A program made the translations under genes and the position numbers. Below, in pieces: positions 1 to 12,700 of a stretch of 64,000 nucleotides of DNA (position 1 is its first letter; every line of letters starts with the position of its first letter). The notes beneath the pieces were generated by a model, which was given only the letters and a program-made list of their open reading frames with translations, had not been told where the DNA came from and did no database searches. Location of the stretch: assembly GCF_036884655.1 (NCBI RefSeq), contig NC_088348.1, positions 20,034,501 through 20,098,500 of the forward strand. Reading direction: 5' to 3'. This DNA comes from Musa acuminata AAA Group. Taxonomy: Eukaryota; Streptophyta; Magnoliopsida; Zingiberales; Musaceae.

Positions 1-2320
1 AAAAATTATTTTTTGAAAATAAAATATGTATGCTATGACTAAAGCTGAAAAATATCAAGTTGTCTATTTGGTACAGGCTTGCATCGTATTACCCTAATTT
101 ATTGCCCCTGCAACCAAGATTTTAAATACTAGTCAGATTTATCCTAACTGATATTTACTGGTGTATCCAAGAAACTATAAAAGACCATCCACTTGGTACC
201 CGTGTTTGATGTACCATCCAAAACAATACGAAGCAGGCCGTACATGCCAGTCTGTCAACTAACCGATACATGATGCATCAGCCGATACAGTTCATACTGT
301 ATCGGCTGACACGAGTTGGTATGGGTTGGAACTGGACTGCTACCAACCAAAATTGGGTCAAGTTTGCCCCCAATGGTCAAATTGGTCTTTGGAACCTCTT
401 TTGAACTATAAATCCCCTCCCTCCCCCCTCTTTCACTCACTCTCACTCTCATTCATTGTCATCCGCTCTCTCATTCTCACTCTCACTCCTAGTCACTGTC
501 ATCCTTATAACTTAGAATTCCTATTCATTTATGCCTCATATACACTCTATTCTATATAAATACAATAAAATTATCATTAGATTAGGATAAAAAAAATCCT
601 AAGAAATGGTTTTCTGTAAATTTTTGGCCATTTTCAATCTTTTTTTCAAAAATCTGTACATGTCAGCAACAGAGATACATTACAGTATTCATGTACTGGC
701 CCAAAAGTGAGTGAAAGAGAGGGGAGCGAGGGGCCTAAAAGTGGCCCCAACAATCAATTTGACCATTAGGGTCAAAGTAGACTCGATCTGAGCTACATCG
801 GTCAAATTCCAATTGGTCTTGACCCGTATCATCTAATACATGACATGTTTCAATCGTGTCAGTCGATACATGCCCTGTACCAACCCATATTAGGTCATAT
901 TTCAACATTCTTTTCATAATGGGCTAGTCTGTGTACCAATCAACTGGCACACAGTTACACACACCATTATGTACTATCTGTTTCATACCATTTCTGGTGT
1001 ATGTGAAACCTTGCTAGCCAATATGAAGCAAATAAAAAATACAAGAAAAAGAACAAGAAACAACAGAAGCAATAAAAAATACAGGATAGAACTCTCTTCT
1101 CTAAACCCTTTTCTTCTATTATTCATTTCAAGACACTAGAGATAGGAGCGAGACCAAAGAGATTATGCTTTTCTAATGTAGATGTGGGTTCATCATGCTT
1201 TAAATGGAAATTAAAATCCTTTATCATATTAAAAATGAATAGCCCAAGCACCTAGCCATCAATATTGGGTCGTTTATCATGCAAGTTAATAGCGCTAAAC
1301 TATTTTAAGCTCAGTGTACCATGGTTCAACATGGGATGTGATATTGTATCGGATATGATTGATTAACTAGATGAACCTAAACCCACATGACCAAAAATAT
1401 TTAAAGTTGTAAACCCAAGTTAATGGCTGTAAACCCATCTAGCCATAAATTTATTATCACATCCATCCTCACTTCTAATAATCTCCACTGGGGTATCATA
1501 GGTATACCCTCATATTAATGGATGATCCATATCTAAAACCTTAGGCTGGTGGTATGAACCACCTATACAATGAATTTGAAATGTCTTGCTTATTAAATAA
1601 TATAGTATAAAATAGATAAGGTAAATATCAGATATTTGATGGTATTCTGTATGCTGTATAACCAGTGAATTCATAAATATCAACTAATTAGCCAAAGTAA
1701 AATTTTGGCACGAAAATTGCGTTCATACATTTAACATTGATTTTGTCACTATTGCTCCTGAGAAACTAACCAAATAAAGGCAAGCATGATGAATCCCTGG
1801 TAGTACACAAAGCGCTTATTCAATTGATAATCCTTGACAGTACAATGTGACCTCAACTTATCGTATGGCTAACAAAGAAAATTGCATGTTTAAGGACCAG
1901 AACATTTTATTTAAGGTGCTGCACCAGCTAGACCTAGGACATCACCCTGACTAAACCTTCTAGCAACCTGTGCAAAATCACAGATGAAAGAACATTTAGA
2001 TACACATGTCACACACCCAGACTAAACCTCGTAGCTACCTGTGCAAAATCAAAGATGAAAGAACATTTAGATACACATATCTAGACATGTGTATTGAAGC
2101 AAAATCATGCATGAAAGAATATTTAGTTATGCATATTGAAGCAAGCATCATCCCACAATAAGCAATGATTGCTTTCCAAATGAAATACATAGTGCAATAA
2201 ACTAAACTTATTAACAAAGATATTCGATAATTTAAGCATCTCTGGCATTAAGAGAAGACAGGTACAGATAATCCTTTTTTGCAATTTATATGATCAAATA
2301 TGTACTAAACTACTCCTGAG
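1..2320. other. Non-coding stretch with degenerate repeats
   Basis: No exon was recognised on either strand. The stretch is AT-rich and holds scattered GGTAC/GTACC-rich blocks (about 180-330 and 740-1000) that resemble the interior of the hAT-like element at 2321-2878, so decayed relatives of that element are likely here; I could not define their ends. A short direct repeat (text around 1975-2010 and 2040-2075, both reading roughly 'ctgtgcaaaatca..agatgaaagaacatttagatacacat') shows a local duplication of about 65 bp. If the CAX gene to the right is complete, this stretch would be part of a very long CAX intron. Confidence 0.5.
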
Positions 2321-2878
2321 CAAGGTTCACAATTTCGTAGCATACCGAAGTATCGAGTTCAGCTCGGTATGATACGGTACGAGTATACCGAGTGGTACGC
2401 TCTGGCGTACCTCTCGGTATGTATATATATATATATATATATATAATAAAAAAATTAATAAACAAAAAAGGGCGACATCGCCGCCTCATTTCTTCTCCCC
2501 GTGCAGATGAGGAGAAGTTGTCGTCGACGTCGAGGCCTCATCGCCTAGATGAGGAGAAGACGATATCTCATCTGCGACGTCCAACGAGGGAGGGCGGCAA
2601 CAGATCGGGATCGTCGAGGGAGAGCGACATCGGATCTCCAGGTTCTCCCTTTTCTTCTCCCTCTTCTACTCCCGCTTTTTCCTTCTCCCTCGGCTAATAT
2701 CGTCCCATAGCAGAAACAACCCCAATCGACCGTCACCAACCGATTTCGCGTGGTAATAGGGGGCAAATAGCCCTAATCGACGGTACCACCCGATAGCAGA
2801 CGGTCCGCATACCAGTCTGCCAGCGGACCGGTACATACCGCCTGGTATGGGCGGTATCATTCAAAATAACAAACCTTG
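2321..2878. mobile_element. hAT-like non-autonomous DNA transposon (MITE-like)
   Basis: The 558-bp segment starts CAAGGTT and ends AACCTTG, a 7-bp terminal inverted repeat, and is flanked on both sides by a perfect 8-bp direct repeat CTCCTGAG (2313-2320 and 2879-2886). An 8-bp target duplication with short terminal inverted repeats starting CA is the hallmark of the hAT superfamily. The interior carries many CGGTAC/GTACCG-type palindromic words, a (TA)n run near 2419-2446 and a GC-rich centre; no transposase is present, so it would need a source element in trans. The ORFs inside are short and overlap on both strands and are not believed. Superfamily assignment is inference from the target duplication and termini. 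Confidence 0.8.
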
Positions 2879-3162
2879 CTCCTGAGCACCATTAGAAACT
2901 TTTATATGCATCACCAATTAAAGGCACTCAAAATATAGCAAAAAAATTAAGTAAATAACACTTGATGACTATAGTCACAAGTCTTGATTTAACGAGAACA
3001 TATTCCATTTTGCTCTGCTTATGGGTTGGCAAGCTATAACAAATTAACAACTATGCATAATGAGAAGAAGATAACCACTTTCACATAACTAATGAGACAT
3101 CTCAGCTTGAGAAACCTATAAAAATAAGAAAGAAATTCAGATCACGACATATTTCATATATA

Positions 3163-3665
3163 TGTATATACAAAGAATGCAAACTTCTGTGGGACCTGTA
3201 CCGGTCCTAGGCTGAACCGGTACATACCGTTGTAACTAGCATACCGACATTCATACACCAATGTGTAACATAGAGGAAGTATTAAGAAGGAGATGAAGGA
3301 AAAAAAGTTGGCAGTGGCGGGAAACAAGGAAGAGGAAGGAAGAAGAGGAGGTCATGGAGGAAGAGAAGGAAGAGGAAGAAGTTGGAGGAAGAGGAGGTGG
3401 AGGAGGAGGAAGTGTATCCAAGGTAGGCGAGCAGCAGATGGTAGCGACCTTCGCATGTACAGAGAAGAGGGCTGATGATTTCGGGCTCTGCACATATGGA
3501 GAAGAGAGGCCACAAATTGAACCCAGAAATTTAACTTTTTAAGATTTTATTTTAACTGGACAGGACTGGATCGGATCACCCATAACAGGGGCAGTCCTCT
3601 TATCCGTTCATGCCCAGACCGGTACGAACCGTTCCAGGAAAACTTGCAATCTTTGTATATAAATT
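3163..3665. repeat. About 500-bp segment bounded by inverted repeats
   Basis: The left edge (about 3164-3187) and the reverse complement of the right edge (about 3641-3663) share about 21 of 24 bases, reading TATATACAAAGA, then A or T, then TGCAA. Just inside lie GTACCGG words like those in the hAT-like element at 2321-2878. The interior contains a purine-rich (GAAGGA/GGAGGA) tract at 3285-3425. It looks like another small inverted-repeat element, but I found no clean target duplication, so class and exact ends are open. Confidence 0.45.
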
Positions 3666-3697
3666 TCCAAGGCCACAAACTAGAACAGCTAGCTTAC

Positions 3698-6207
3698 TTC
3701 GCCAATTGGTTTATAAAGTTCATGTTGACTCTTCAATTGAAAAAAGAGGTAGCCAGCATATGCCACAAGCATGATACAGCTGCTGAACCTTGAAAGAGCC
3801 AGTTCTGATCTTCCATAATGTAATTCTGAGTGTGTAAAATGAAGTACTGCTGGAAACATTAGACCCATCACTGCCATTAATAGCAATCCTGAGTTCACGA
3901 CGGCAGCAGCCTGTTTCGCATAGAAGCCATATTATTGTTTCATACAAAAAAATACAACCAATCTATTGGACAAGAAGTTGTTCTTTTCGATAGAGTTACC
4001 TTATTGAAGACCTGATCTTTGTTGCAATGGACAATTCCACCAGTGAAGAAAGCACATCCCAGAACTAAGAGCATATTTGACAATATGGAGCCCAGCAAAG
4101 ATTGCTGAACAACACGAATCATTCCATTGTTCAATGCATAAATTGATATTATCATCTCTGTTGCATTACCAAATGTAGCATTCAAAAGTCCTCCAACTGC
4201 AATTCCAAGTGGTTAATTGCATCATTTAATGCTTAAAATTGACAAGAAAAAAATCAAGATAGTTCCATCACATAAGTGTATAATATTTATATAAGAAACA
4301 AAGTGCAACAATAAATATAGATGTACCTGTTGGACCAGTGTAACTTGCTAGCTGTCTGTGTTATAATAAATCAACAACAACATATTAATTTGCAAACTCA
4401 GAATGAACAGATAAGAAATGCAATGGCAACCCAGATTGACAAACAGTGAAACTTACTCTGTGGCATAACCCAAACGCTCAGCCAGAGGTATTATTCCAAT
4501 CAGACTGAAAAAGAAAACCCATCCCTGTAATTTGAAAAGTATGGTATTAAAAATACAACACAACTCAGAACCAAAGACGGTATATAATTGTCCCATATCA
4601 AAGATATAGCTTCCAGGACAAAATAAAGGTGCTTTGCCCCCTTTCATTTATCAGTACAAGCAGTACGACTTGGTATGCATCTATATTAGTTTCATCAAAT
4701 GAAAAAATAACTGTGACTAATATGAGCCACAGTACAAACCATCCACTTGTGGTACAAAATTGCCACAAAACACTTGTAGAGAATCAGTCAGGATGATAAG
4801 CAACTAGAATAATCATTTTTCTAGTAAACTGTGAGTGAACTGCAGCAGTCAAGACCTCAGTAATTTCAACCTGATACATTAGAAACTATAGTCACTTGTT
4901 CCAGACAAAACTTATAAATATGAAAGGAGAATGAGTCATAAAATATTATGATAAAGTCGTAGAAGCAATTGAGAAGTTATTCATAGTCTGTGAAACCTTG
5001 GATCACCATAACAACCAACTTGCCCAAATCAGATACTCATGTATCCACCAATACTACACGTTTATGTTTTAGATTTTTAATGTAAGCATTCCCTTTAAAA
5101 GAGTTAGTACAATGGTGAATGGCTAACATTGCCTGGATATTTTTGGCTAGAGCCAACGTTTCAGATATGTTGGCTTCAGCTCAAGATCAACTGATTGATA
5201 AAAGGTAATTAAACGAGTGGTTTCATGATTGATATGATTCAAGTGCCGATCTTCCACTCGAGTGCTTCATGGAAAGTTGAGGCTAGCAATCACTAGGAAC
5301 TCCATATTTCTAACAGAATGAATGCATTATTCTGTCCCTTCCAGCCTAGAAAAAGGAAAAGAATGACTTTCTTGGTTAACAATTAAAGATGTTTATTGTA
5401 GTGGTTAGCACTAATCATAATATAAAAGCAAATATCATATATCAGCAAGGAAAATATAGGTTTTCATCCATGCCATATTAAACAAACATTATAAGAAAGT
5501 CCTATATTTACCTGCCTGCAACCTTTGAACCTTATCCACCTTATCTACACTGATAGGCTGAAAAAGCCCGATTGGTGGGTCCCCTATGGCTCCCATGTGC
5601 TCTCTCCAGTTATTCCAAGGGGGTGAATTGGAGAAGACACACGTTGGCCAAACAGAATTGCTCAATATTATATCTTTTTTTAATGAATTGCTATTTTGGT
5701 ATATATTTGAATCATGTTATATCAGAATCAGGCACTGGCCTTCATTCTTTATAGGCCATCATAGTTCCTCTATGCTCAGATGCATATTTACCATTATGAA
5801 ACAAGCAAAGACAATAGGAGTTAGACAAGTCCACTATAAGATTGAGAAAGTAGGCAAATTGATTATTGCATGTAAAAGCAGTTTGAAATGAGAGTTGATC
5901 TATGGACCCAAAAAAGGCTTTGGAGCTGATAAAACTAAGGTGATAAGTAAATGCTTACATGCTTTCCAGTAAGATAGTGAAGCATGATTGCTAAAGGTCC
6001 AAAAGGTAATAACACATTAATTTTCGCCTTGATTAGCACAATGTAAATACTCATCAATATTCTATTTCTTGTCCTCCCAGGGGTGTATTGAGCAACAGTT
6101 GCAAATGATCCGATGTGATCAAATGTGTGCGTCTTCCTGGTAGCCAATGGTGAACCAACAATTGTATCTTCTGGGAGTTCAAGATCTGTCTTCTCATTAG
6201 GTCCCAT
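3698..6207 (-). CDS. Vacuolar cation/proton exchanger (CAX type), N-terminal half
   Basis: CAX proteins load Ca2+ (and Mn2+ or other metals) into the vacuole in exchange for protons. Five coding exons fit in frame: 5959-6207, 4457-4524, 4327-4355, 4000-4196 and 3698-3910, all with GT-AG borders, giving 252 residues. Diagnostic stretches are [12 protein letters not shown] (about residues 66-77), [20 protein letters not shown], the acidic-helix motif GNATE (125-129) followed by MIISIYAL, and [20 protein letters not shown]; these are the first repeat of the CaCA antiporter fold. The chosen ATG (6207-6205) lies directly after a CAG acceptor; an in-frame ATG 12 bp upstream exists if the acceptor differs. 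The last exon ends GGCGAA before a GTAAGC donor, so more exons are expected. The usual protein is about 450 residues, and its second half was not found between 1 and 3697: either it lies beyond the left edge or the gene is truncated. Confidence 0.85.
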
Positions 6208-8762
6208 CTGCACATGCACATCTTTTTGAGATCATAGTCATTTTTTATAAGAACAAGAGTTATAATTCTGAAGCACTAAACGGCTAACATCATTTTCAGC
6301 ACTAAGCATGATTTGCTTATCAAACATGAAGCACCATTATGCAAAATTAAATTACTCTAAAAAGTGCATCCAAGAATGGATAGATGAACATGGAGGACAA
6401 AAATTAGTCATAGTCTGAAAAAGAATCAGTCAATTTTTTTATTTGGAATTTGAATCACAAGGTAGTTGTTTGGTTGAGGTACCAACGATAAAATATAACC
6501 AAGGCTTAAGGCTTTGGTTGGTCAATGTCTACTATTCTGACCATGAGCCAGCAAGCAGATCAAAAAATGTCTCCTGGTCTGGATTCATACAAAATATACC
6601 ACCCACGAGTTTATTCTATACTACTCATACTTTCACTAATGTCAAGCTGTACTAGGCTGTACTCTTGCTATCGATGACCCCAAAGATGAAAAAATGGCTG
6701 TCTCGGCAATTAAACCATTGGAACAAGCCTGTGCAGCAGCCAGTTCTATTAACAGCAGTCTCCCCCATGACAATAGAGTTTCCTGCTTGCCAACTGTTTT
6801 TGAGACAGGCCAAGATGCTAGTCTTCTAGTTATTAAAGATTTTATTGAGAAAAAAAAATAGCATTAATAGGGAGTCTGCCCTGCCCATGACGTATTAGAA
6901 AGTTCTGAAACCCCAAAAGCAAAGAAGGTAAAAAAATAACTAGAGTTACTGCAGTGAGACACATCCCAGAAACTAGGGTTCCCAAGCAACCTTCTAAGAG
7001 AAAGCCCAAGAGAGATTAAAAAAGAAAAAAATTGATGAGAAGATTTATAACCTCGTTTATATTCCAAAGAATAAGGACAATTTTCCAATGTTCCAATTCC
7101 AATGGATGGAAACACCAAAATATCTTGAGGGTGAGAATAGTAAGAACAAGTGGATGGAAACAATTGAAGACCAATAAATAAGAAGATGAAGAATTGGGTT
7201 ACCAAAAATGCACGCAAGGAACGTAGAAGGTTCACCAATGCAACGCTTAAAGAATCAAGAGGTCTATAATGATCAGCATAAAGGACACATGAGCTAGTTT
7301 GACATTTCTGGGCATTGTTACACAACGAAGGGGTTTCTTTTAGTGTTCACGGCAAAGCAGATCGAGAGGCTCATTCCAAATCATACTCTAATTTCTCACG
7401 TTGACTACAGTTCTTACCAATTCTACATATTGATGGAAATACGGGTTAATTTAAAGCCATCTTGATCAATTAAACACAACTTCGTCCCATCAAAGCAAGC
7501 AGCGAACAAGATGATATCGCCGGCTTAGACAAGGTGAGGAAACCCAGGGTGACGATCCCAATTCCAAAGTAACAAGAAGTCCTCAAATCATGCCCAAGAT
7601 GTTACAAACGAACCACAAAATTAACATCCCAACCAATGCAGGTAGAGAAACCTTGTCCTGTGTTTCTTGATTGAAGAATCAAGAAGACGGCGTAATGAAC
7701 AGAATCTCACGATTCTGTACGATAAGATGATGAATGAAACACAGTTTGGATGCACGAGTAATATAGCTTTCAACAACAAGAGAGGATCGCAGGTAAGAGA
7801 AGCGGAAGAAAACACCAAGATAAAGCCCAGAATTGCAAAGAAACAAGAAATCCTCGAATGAAGCCGAAGATGCTATGATCGAACCACAAAATCAACATCC
7901 AAGGAATGCAGGTACGAAGGTCTTACCTCGGATCGTTGAATTTCACAGAAAGAGGGAGGAGGAGCCCGATCTCGGGTTCACGGCAGCCCAAGGACCGACG
8001 TGTCAAGAAACCGCATGTCGAAGACCGGACCAAGAACGAACCGGAAGAGAACACCAAAGAAGGTAAGAAAGGGCAAAAGAATGGGGGAGGGCTATAGTTA
8101 GGAATTCACGTGGATGGGGGGAGAGAGAGGGAGAGATCCATGAAAGCCGCAGAAAGGGTCGCAGGCGGCATCTCTTGTTCTTGGTTACCCGGAAGGTGGC
8201 ATCCGACTGCCACCGTCTCCATCATCTGCTCCAGATCTATCTTTGAACGATAATGCATACATAATGTATAATGCTGGTAATCAATACTTATTAGCACGAG
8301 GACGAGCGAAAGAGAGAGCCCCGTGAAGTAATCTGGAGAAGAGGAGCTGTGTTGTGGAAAATCTGTCCTGCATCAGGATTCGTGCGGGTGCGAATCTCGA
8401 GGCTCCGGGCGGTGGTTCCGTCTGGCGTTGCTGTTTCCGGCAGGAGGGAGCGGACACGTGCGATCGTCGCGCCCCCAAACCCAAAGTTGCAGCCGTAAAA
8501 ACTGTCAGGGGTGATTCACGCGCGCATCTGACAGATGTTCCCTCCTTTCTGGGTCCCGCGTGGGATCCTGTTGCCGCTCCAACAGCCTTGACTGCATTTA
8601 CTTCCCGAGGTAAAAATATCCTGTCGGCATGGGTCAAACCTACCGGTGGAACGTTCCAGGTGTGATCCGGATGTCCTGTTAGATGACATCACCTTGACCT
8701 CTTTCGACGGGTGATTCAGTCTTCCGACAGGGCAGCGTCAACCTCTTTGCCGTGCATTAGCA
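6208..8762. other. Region upstream of CAX coding exons (5' UTR/promoter)
   Basis: No protein domain was recognised. On the minus strand a CAG acceptor abuts the CAX start codon, so at least one untranslated 5' exon probably lies in this stretch; the GA-rich/CT-rich leader-like text around 8115-8350 and the GC-rich block 8350-8660 are plausible places for the first exon and core promoter. ORFs at 6864-7325, 8281-8637 and 8354-8665 are low-complexity or GC-driven and show no family similarity that I recognise. Confidence 0.4.
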
Positions 8763-8781
8763 CCACGTGCTAAGCACGTGG
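8763..8781. promoter_or_regulatory. Palindromic double G-box
   Basis: CCACGTGC-TAA-GCACGTGG is a perfect 8-bp inverted repeat with a 3-bp centre. Each arm contains CACGTG, the G-box bound in plants by bZIP and bHLH factors. It lies about 2.5 kb upstream of the CAX start codon and about 1.0 kb beyond the PME stop codon, so CAX is the likelier target if the CAX 5' exon starts near 8.1-8.6 kb. Function is inference. Confidence 0.5.
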
Positions 8782-9788
8782 AGGACATGGGACTACGGAT
8801 AAACGATTGAAGCAATAATAAATTAGAGAGGCCAAATAGTAAATAAAGAATAGTAAACAATAAATTATTTATCTAAAAAAAATTCTCACCAGCAATACGA
8901 ATCGATTGTATCGGTCTTCTTACAATAGACCGATTGAGCCGACCTAATATTTGGCATTTGTTTGGAAGTTGTCTTCTTCCTCTTCGTTTTTCCTGTACGG
9001 CTAGAGATTCATGCAAAGTTGAACCTGCAATGTCCGGCTTTGTGGAAGTCAATGTAATAACACCATCAAGATTTTGGCATGTTAAGAGGAAGACGATCAA
9101 ACGAATTCTCAAAACTATACATATATTTCACGCTTTTGCTGCGGTGTCAGCCAACCTCGATTCTGAGCTCTGGTCCTTGCAAATGCTTCTGTTGCTGCTG
9201 GTCTTCAAACATCTACACGCCTGTGATGAAACCAGTTAATGATCGAGGCAAAATTAAAATTAAAAAAAAATTACTATCTCCAACATTGAAGTAAAAAATC
9301 AGCACCAGCACCAAAAATTTACCCTGTAATGTTTGTATAGACCATAGACATTCTAATGCAGAATCATAAAGAGTCGAAAGCAATCCTTCAAATGCCAGAA
9401 GAAGTGGCCACGGCAAGAAAAGAAGGTAGCAAAATGCTGCGAGCTGATTGGCCTTTATTGCTTATGATTCCATCTCTTTGAGAGTCTCCGCACTTGGTAG
9501 TCTACTGCAATGGATTAGCATTGCCACATAATCATATATAAGAGACTCTAATTTCCAGTATGTAACTTTAGTAGGACAAAATAATCCACAATAAAACTCT
9601 TCAACCACAACGAACATAATTGTTATCTGAATGTTCGATGTTAGGTGTGCAAATATTCCAAAATCGTTTAACTTTTCTATCAAAACCATACACTTTTACC
9701 CACTTAATTCACCAGTCAAACATAAACAGACTGACACTCAATTTTAGTGACTACAGCATTCGAATGCTAGACGATATCTTTGTGAACT
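8782..9788. other. Intergenic stretch between CAX and PME 3' end
   Basis: AT-rich; no exon or repeat end was recognised. The part immediately below 9789 is where the PME 3' UTR must lie. Confidence 0.4.
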
Positions 9789-12700
9789 CTAAGCTGAATG
9801 TGGTACTCTAATTGCCATTTTCTGCGCAAGCCAAGGCCAACTAGGGTCTGGGTCTACAAACAAGTGTGATATAAATTGTTCAGCCTCCTCGTCAACCAGT
9901 TCTCTTGACCATGTGGCTCTGTTTGTGAGACAACAACCTGGTCCAGAGCATCTGCAAAAAAATAAAAAGGCAGTTGAGACAAGAAACATGCAAGACTATC
10001 TCTGAGGCAACAAAGTGATTCATGAGAGACGATGATATTAATACCATTGGGAAGAAACCACAATGAAGCAGATTCTCTAATTGTCAGTAAAAAATGATCT
10101 ACATGCACAAAAAATGATGGTTTAATGCAAACATTGTAAGATGGATTTTTCCAACCCCTTTTGATAAAACATAACAGCTTTTGATACCATGCGCATTAGA
10201 TCTATCAATGCAACATGGATTTAGTGTTGTTTAAGCCCTTCCATGCCCAAAACAAATCTTCAATGGAGTGAGCCAGGGCAGTAAGAGGGGAACCAGCTTG
10301 AATCTCACAAAATGTAATTTACCTATACTCATAGAAACATGCACTTCGTTCATTCTCAGACTTGTCCCAGTTGTGCCACCCGACAGGTTTGATGCAAGCA
10401 TCCATCCAAGTATATGCAAAAACAACCCTTCCAAAAGGTCCCCATGGACGCCCAAGATATGCATACGAAGTTCCACCATTTCCAGTGATAATACATCTGC
10501 ATGGAACAAATATAAGAACACAACTTGCCAACAAACTCAACTTGACATGGAGAGTGTGTTCCAGATATCAACAAGGGAACCAAGTTCTGCAATGAAATGC
10601 TAATGAGGGTATATAGCAACTAATTGACAACAAGAGTAATACGTGATGTATCTTTTCTACTGTGTAAATGCCAAATTGCTGGCATAAATTCTCAATCTAG
10701 TGATTTTTAATTCCTAACATACGTTATCTGGCTCAAATTCTCAAGATAATCCTTGGACACAGTATTACGCCTATAATCTTAATCACTTTGTAGTGAAATA
10801 ACCATGAACAAATATTTGTAAAATCTATAGTTCTGACTTCTGAGAATCAAAAACTAGATGGTGTTTTCTTTTTTCTTTAATTACATGCTTGAGTGTACTT
10901 ACAACCAGGAGATATTATACATGCAAAAGATCTTTGGCATCAAATATTAGATAAAGAAAAAAACACTAATTTGTTCTGACAAACCAAAATTGTGGAACTT
11001 TTCAATTACTAATCTCGTGCAGTTGGTGGAAAGGAATTATGTACCTTAAGAAGACATAACCAGTTGAATCTTGAGAAGATTTTCTACTTTGGGCAGTTAT
11101 AAATCCTTGGGATTTGCAGTGGATATGACAATGTTCTAGGAGGGCAGTAGAATTCCCAAAAATGAAGTCGACACTTCCTTCAATGTAGCAATCTCTCAGA
11201 TATTGCTTTCCATGATGTAAATACAGGGTATCCTGCACAAAGAAAGTTTGAACAAAAAAAATAACACCCTGTGATTTGTAGCAAAAATTCTGAACCTTAC
11301 TGCTCGGTTGGAACCTAAACAGTATTAACATAATATTTCTTTATAACTAAACAGACAAACTTTCTCAGAAGAAACTTATTTCTTTATACACCAATTAGGT
11401 GTGATGAGTCATCCAGATTAGTGGCACAATGAGAACTCATCTTATGAAAATTTGAAGGCTTTTAGCTTTTAGAATTCATTTTTTCCTCAACATTGTTCGG
11501 TGGTTAATCGCCAACACCATATACTTGGAACTTACGTCTTGTTTTATATCAGAACTCAACCATTGGCAAACATGCACGTTGGACCTAGAATTCCAAATTT
11601 ATTCCATACTTACATTCAGACTCGAAAATGATGTTCTTAATTTGAAAACAAGAAGCGACCAAATTAGAGGGCTAATTATATATTACCCCTTGTAGTTAGA
11701 CCTCTTTAGCATCTCAATCCCTATATTTAAAAAATTTACATTGGAATCCTATAGTTATTAAAGTGAAATATCTAACTCCATTTACCATAACATCATCGGG
11801 TTTACCAACGAAACCACGAACAATAGGAAAAAAGATAATTTCAACATTCCAATTACGTTTTCAGTAGTGGGGGACGATGACACCACTGGGGGCTACGATT
11901 GCTGTTGTGGATGAGGAGGGAAAGCGACGATGTGAGGTAAGGCAAAAGGAGAGGAAGAAGAGAATGTCACTAATACCGACGCTCTGCATCTGCATCAACG
12001 TTGCTTGCATCTGCATCGGCACAAACGCAGATATAGAGAGACACCTGCAGTTGTGGATGAGGAGGAAAAGCGACGGTGTGAGGTGAGGCAAAGCGAGAGG
12101 AAGAAGAGGACAACGCAGATACTGACGCTCTGCATCTGCATCAACGCTGCTTACATCTACATCGATGCCGACGCAGATGCAGAGCGGTGACGCTCTGCAT
12201 CTATGTCAACGCTGCTCGACAACTGCGTCGGCGCTGATGCAGATGTCCAGCGACCCTTTCGCCACTCTGCATCTACGTTACCAAGCGACGTCAACGCAGA
12301 TGCAAACCTTTGACATCTGCATCGTCCTCTTCCTCCTCTCCCTTTGCCTCACCTTTCACCGTTGCTCTTCCTCCTTATCTACAACAGCCACTCGTGGATA
12401 AATGGAGCTATATGTTTCACTTTCATAGCTATAGGGATTTTAATGTAAATTTATTAACTCTAGAGACCGAGATGCTAAAAAAGTCTAACTACAAGGGGTA
12501 ATATGTAATTAGCCCCAAATTAGATGATCTTTTAATTCTTAAACATTCCAAATAGTTGTTGTTGGTACTAGTATAGTGATAAGTTGCCCAATTGCCAACT
12601 GATATCATGGATTTGAATCTCAATCATTCTCTTGTACATGGAAAAATATTGCATGCATTTGACCCATCCTTACCTTGTAGTGATAGAAGTCTCATGCACT

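Noticed and set aside
2418..2446. (TA)n run as a promoter TATA box
   Set aside because: It is a microsatellite inside a transposon with no gene downstream.
6864..7325. 153-codon minus-strand frame upstream of CAX
   Set aside because: Ser/Phe/Leu-rich with no recognisable motif; no splice-supported link to CAX.
12001..12310. Repeated GCATCTGCATC words in the Mutator-like element as a possible minisatellite or CRISPR-like array
   Set aside because: Spacing is irregular and the words are part of the 146-bp duplication and the inverted arms.
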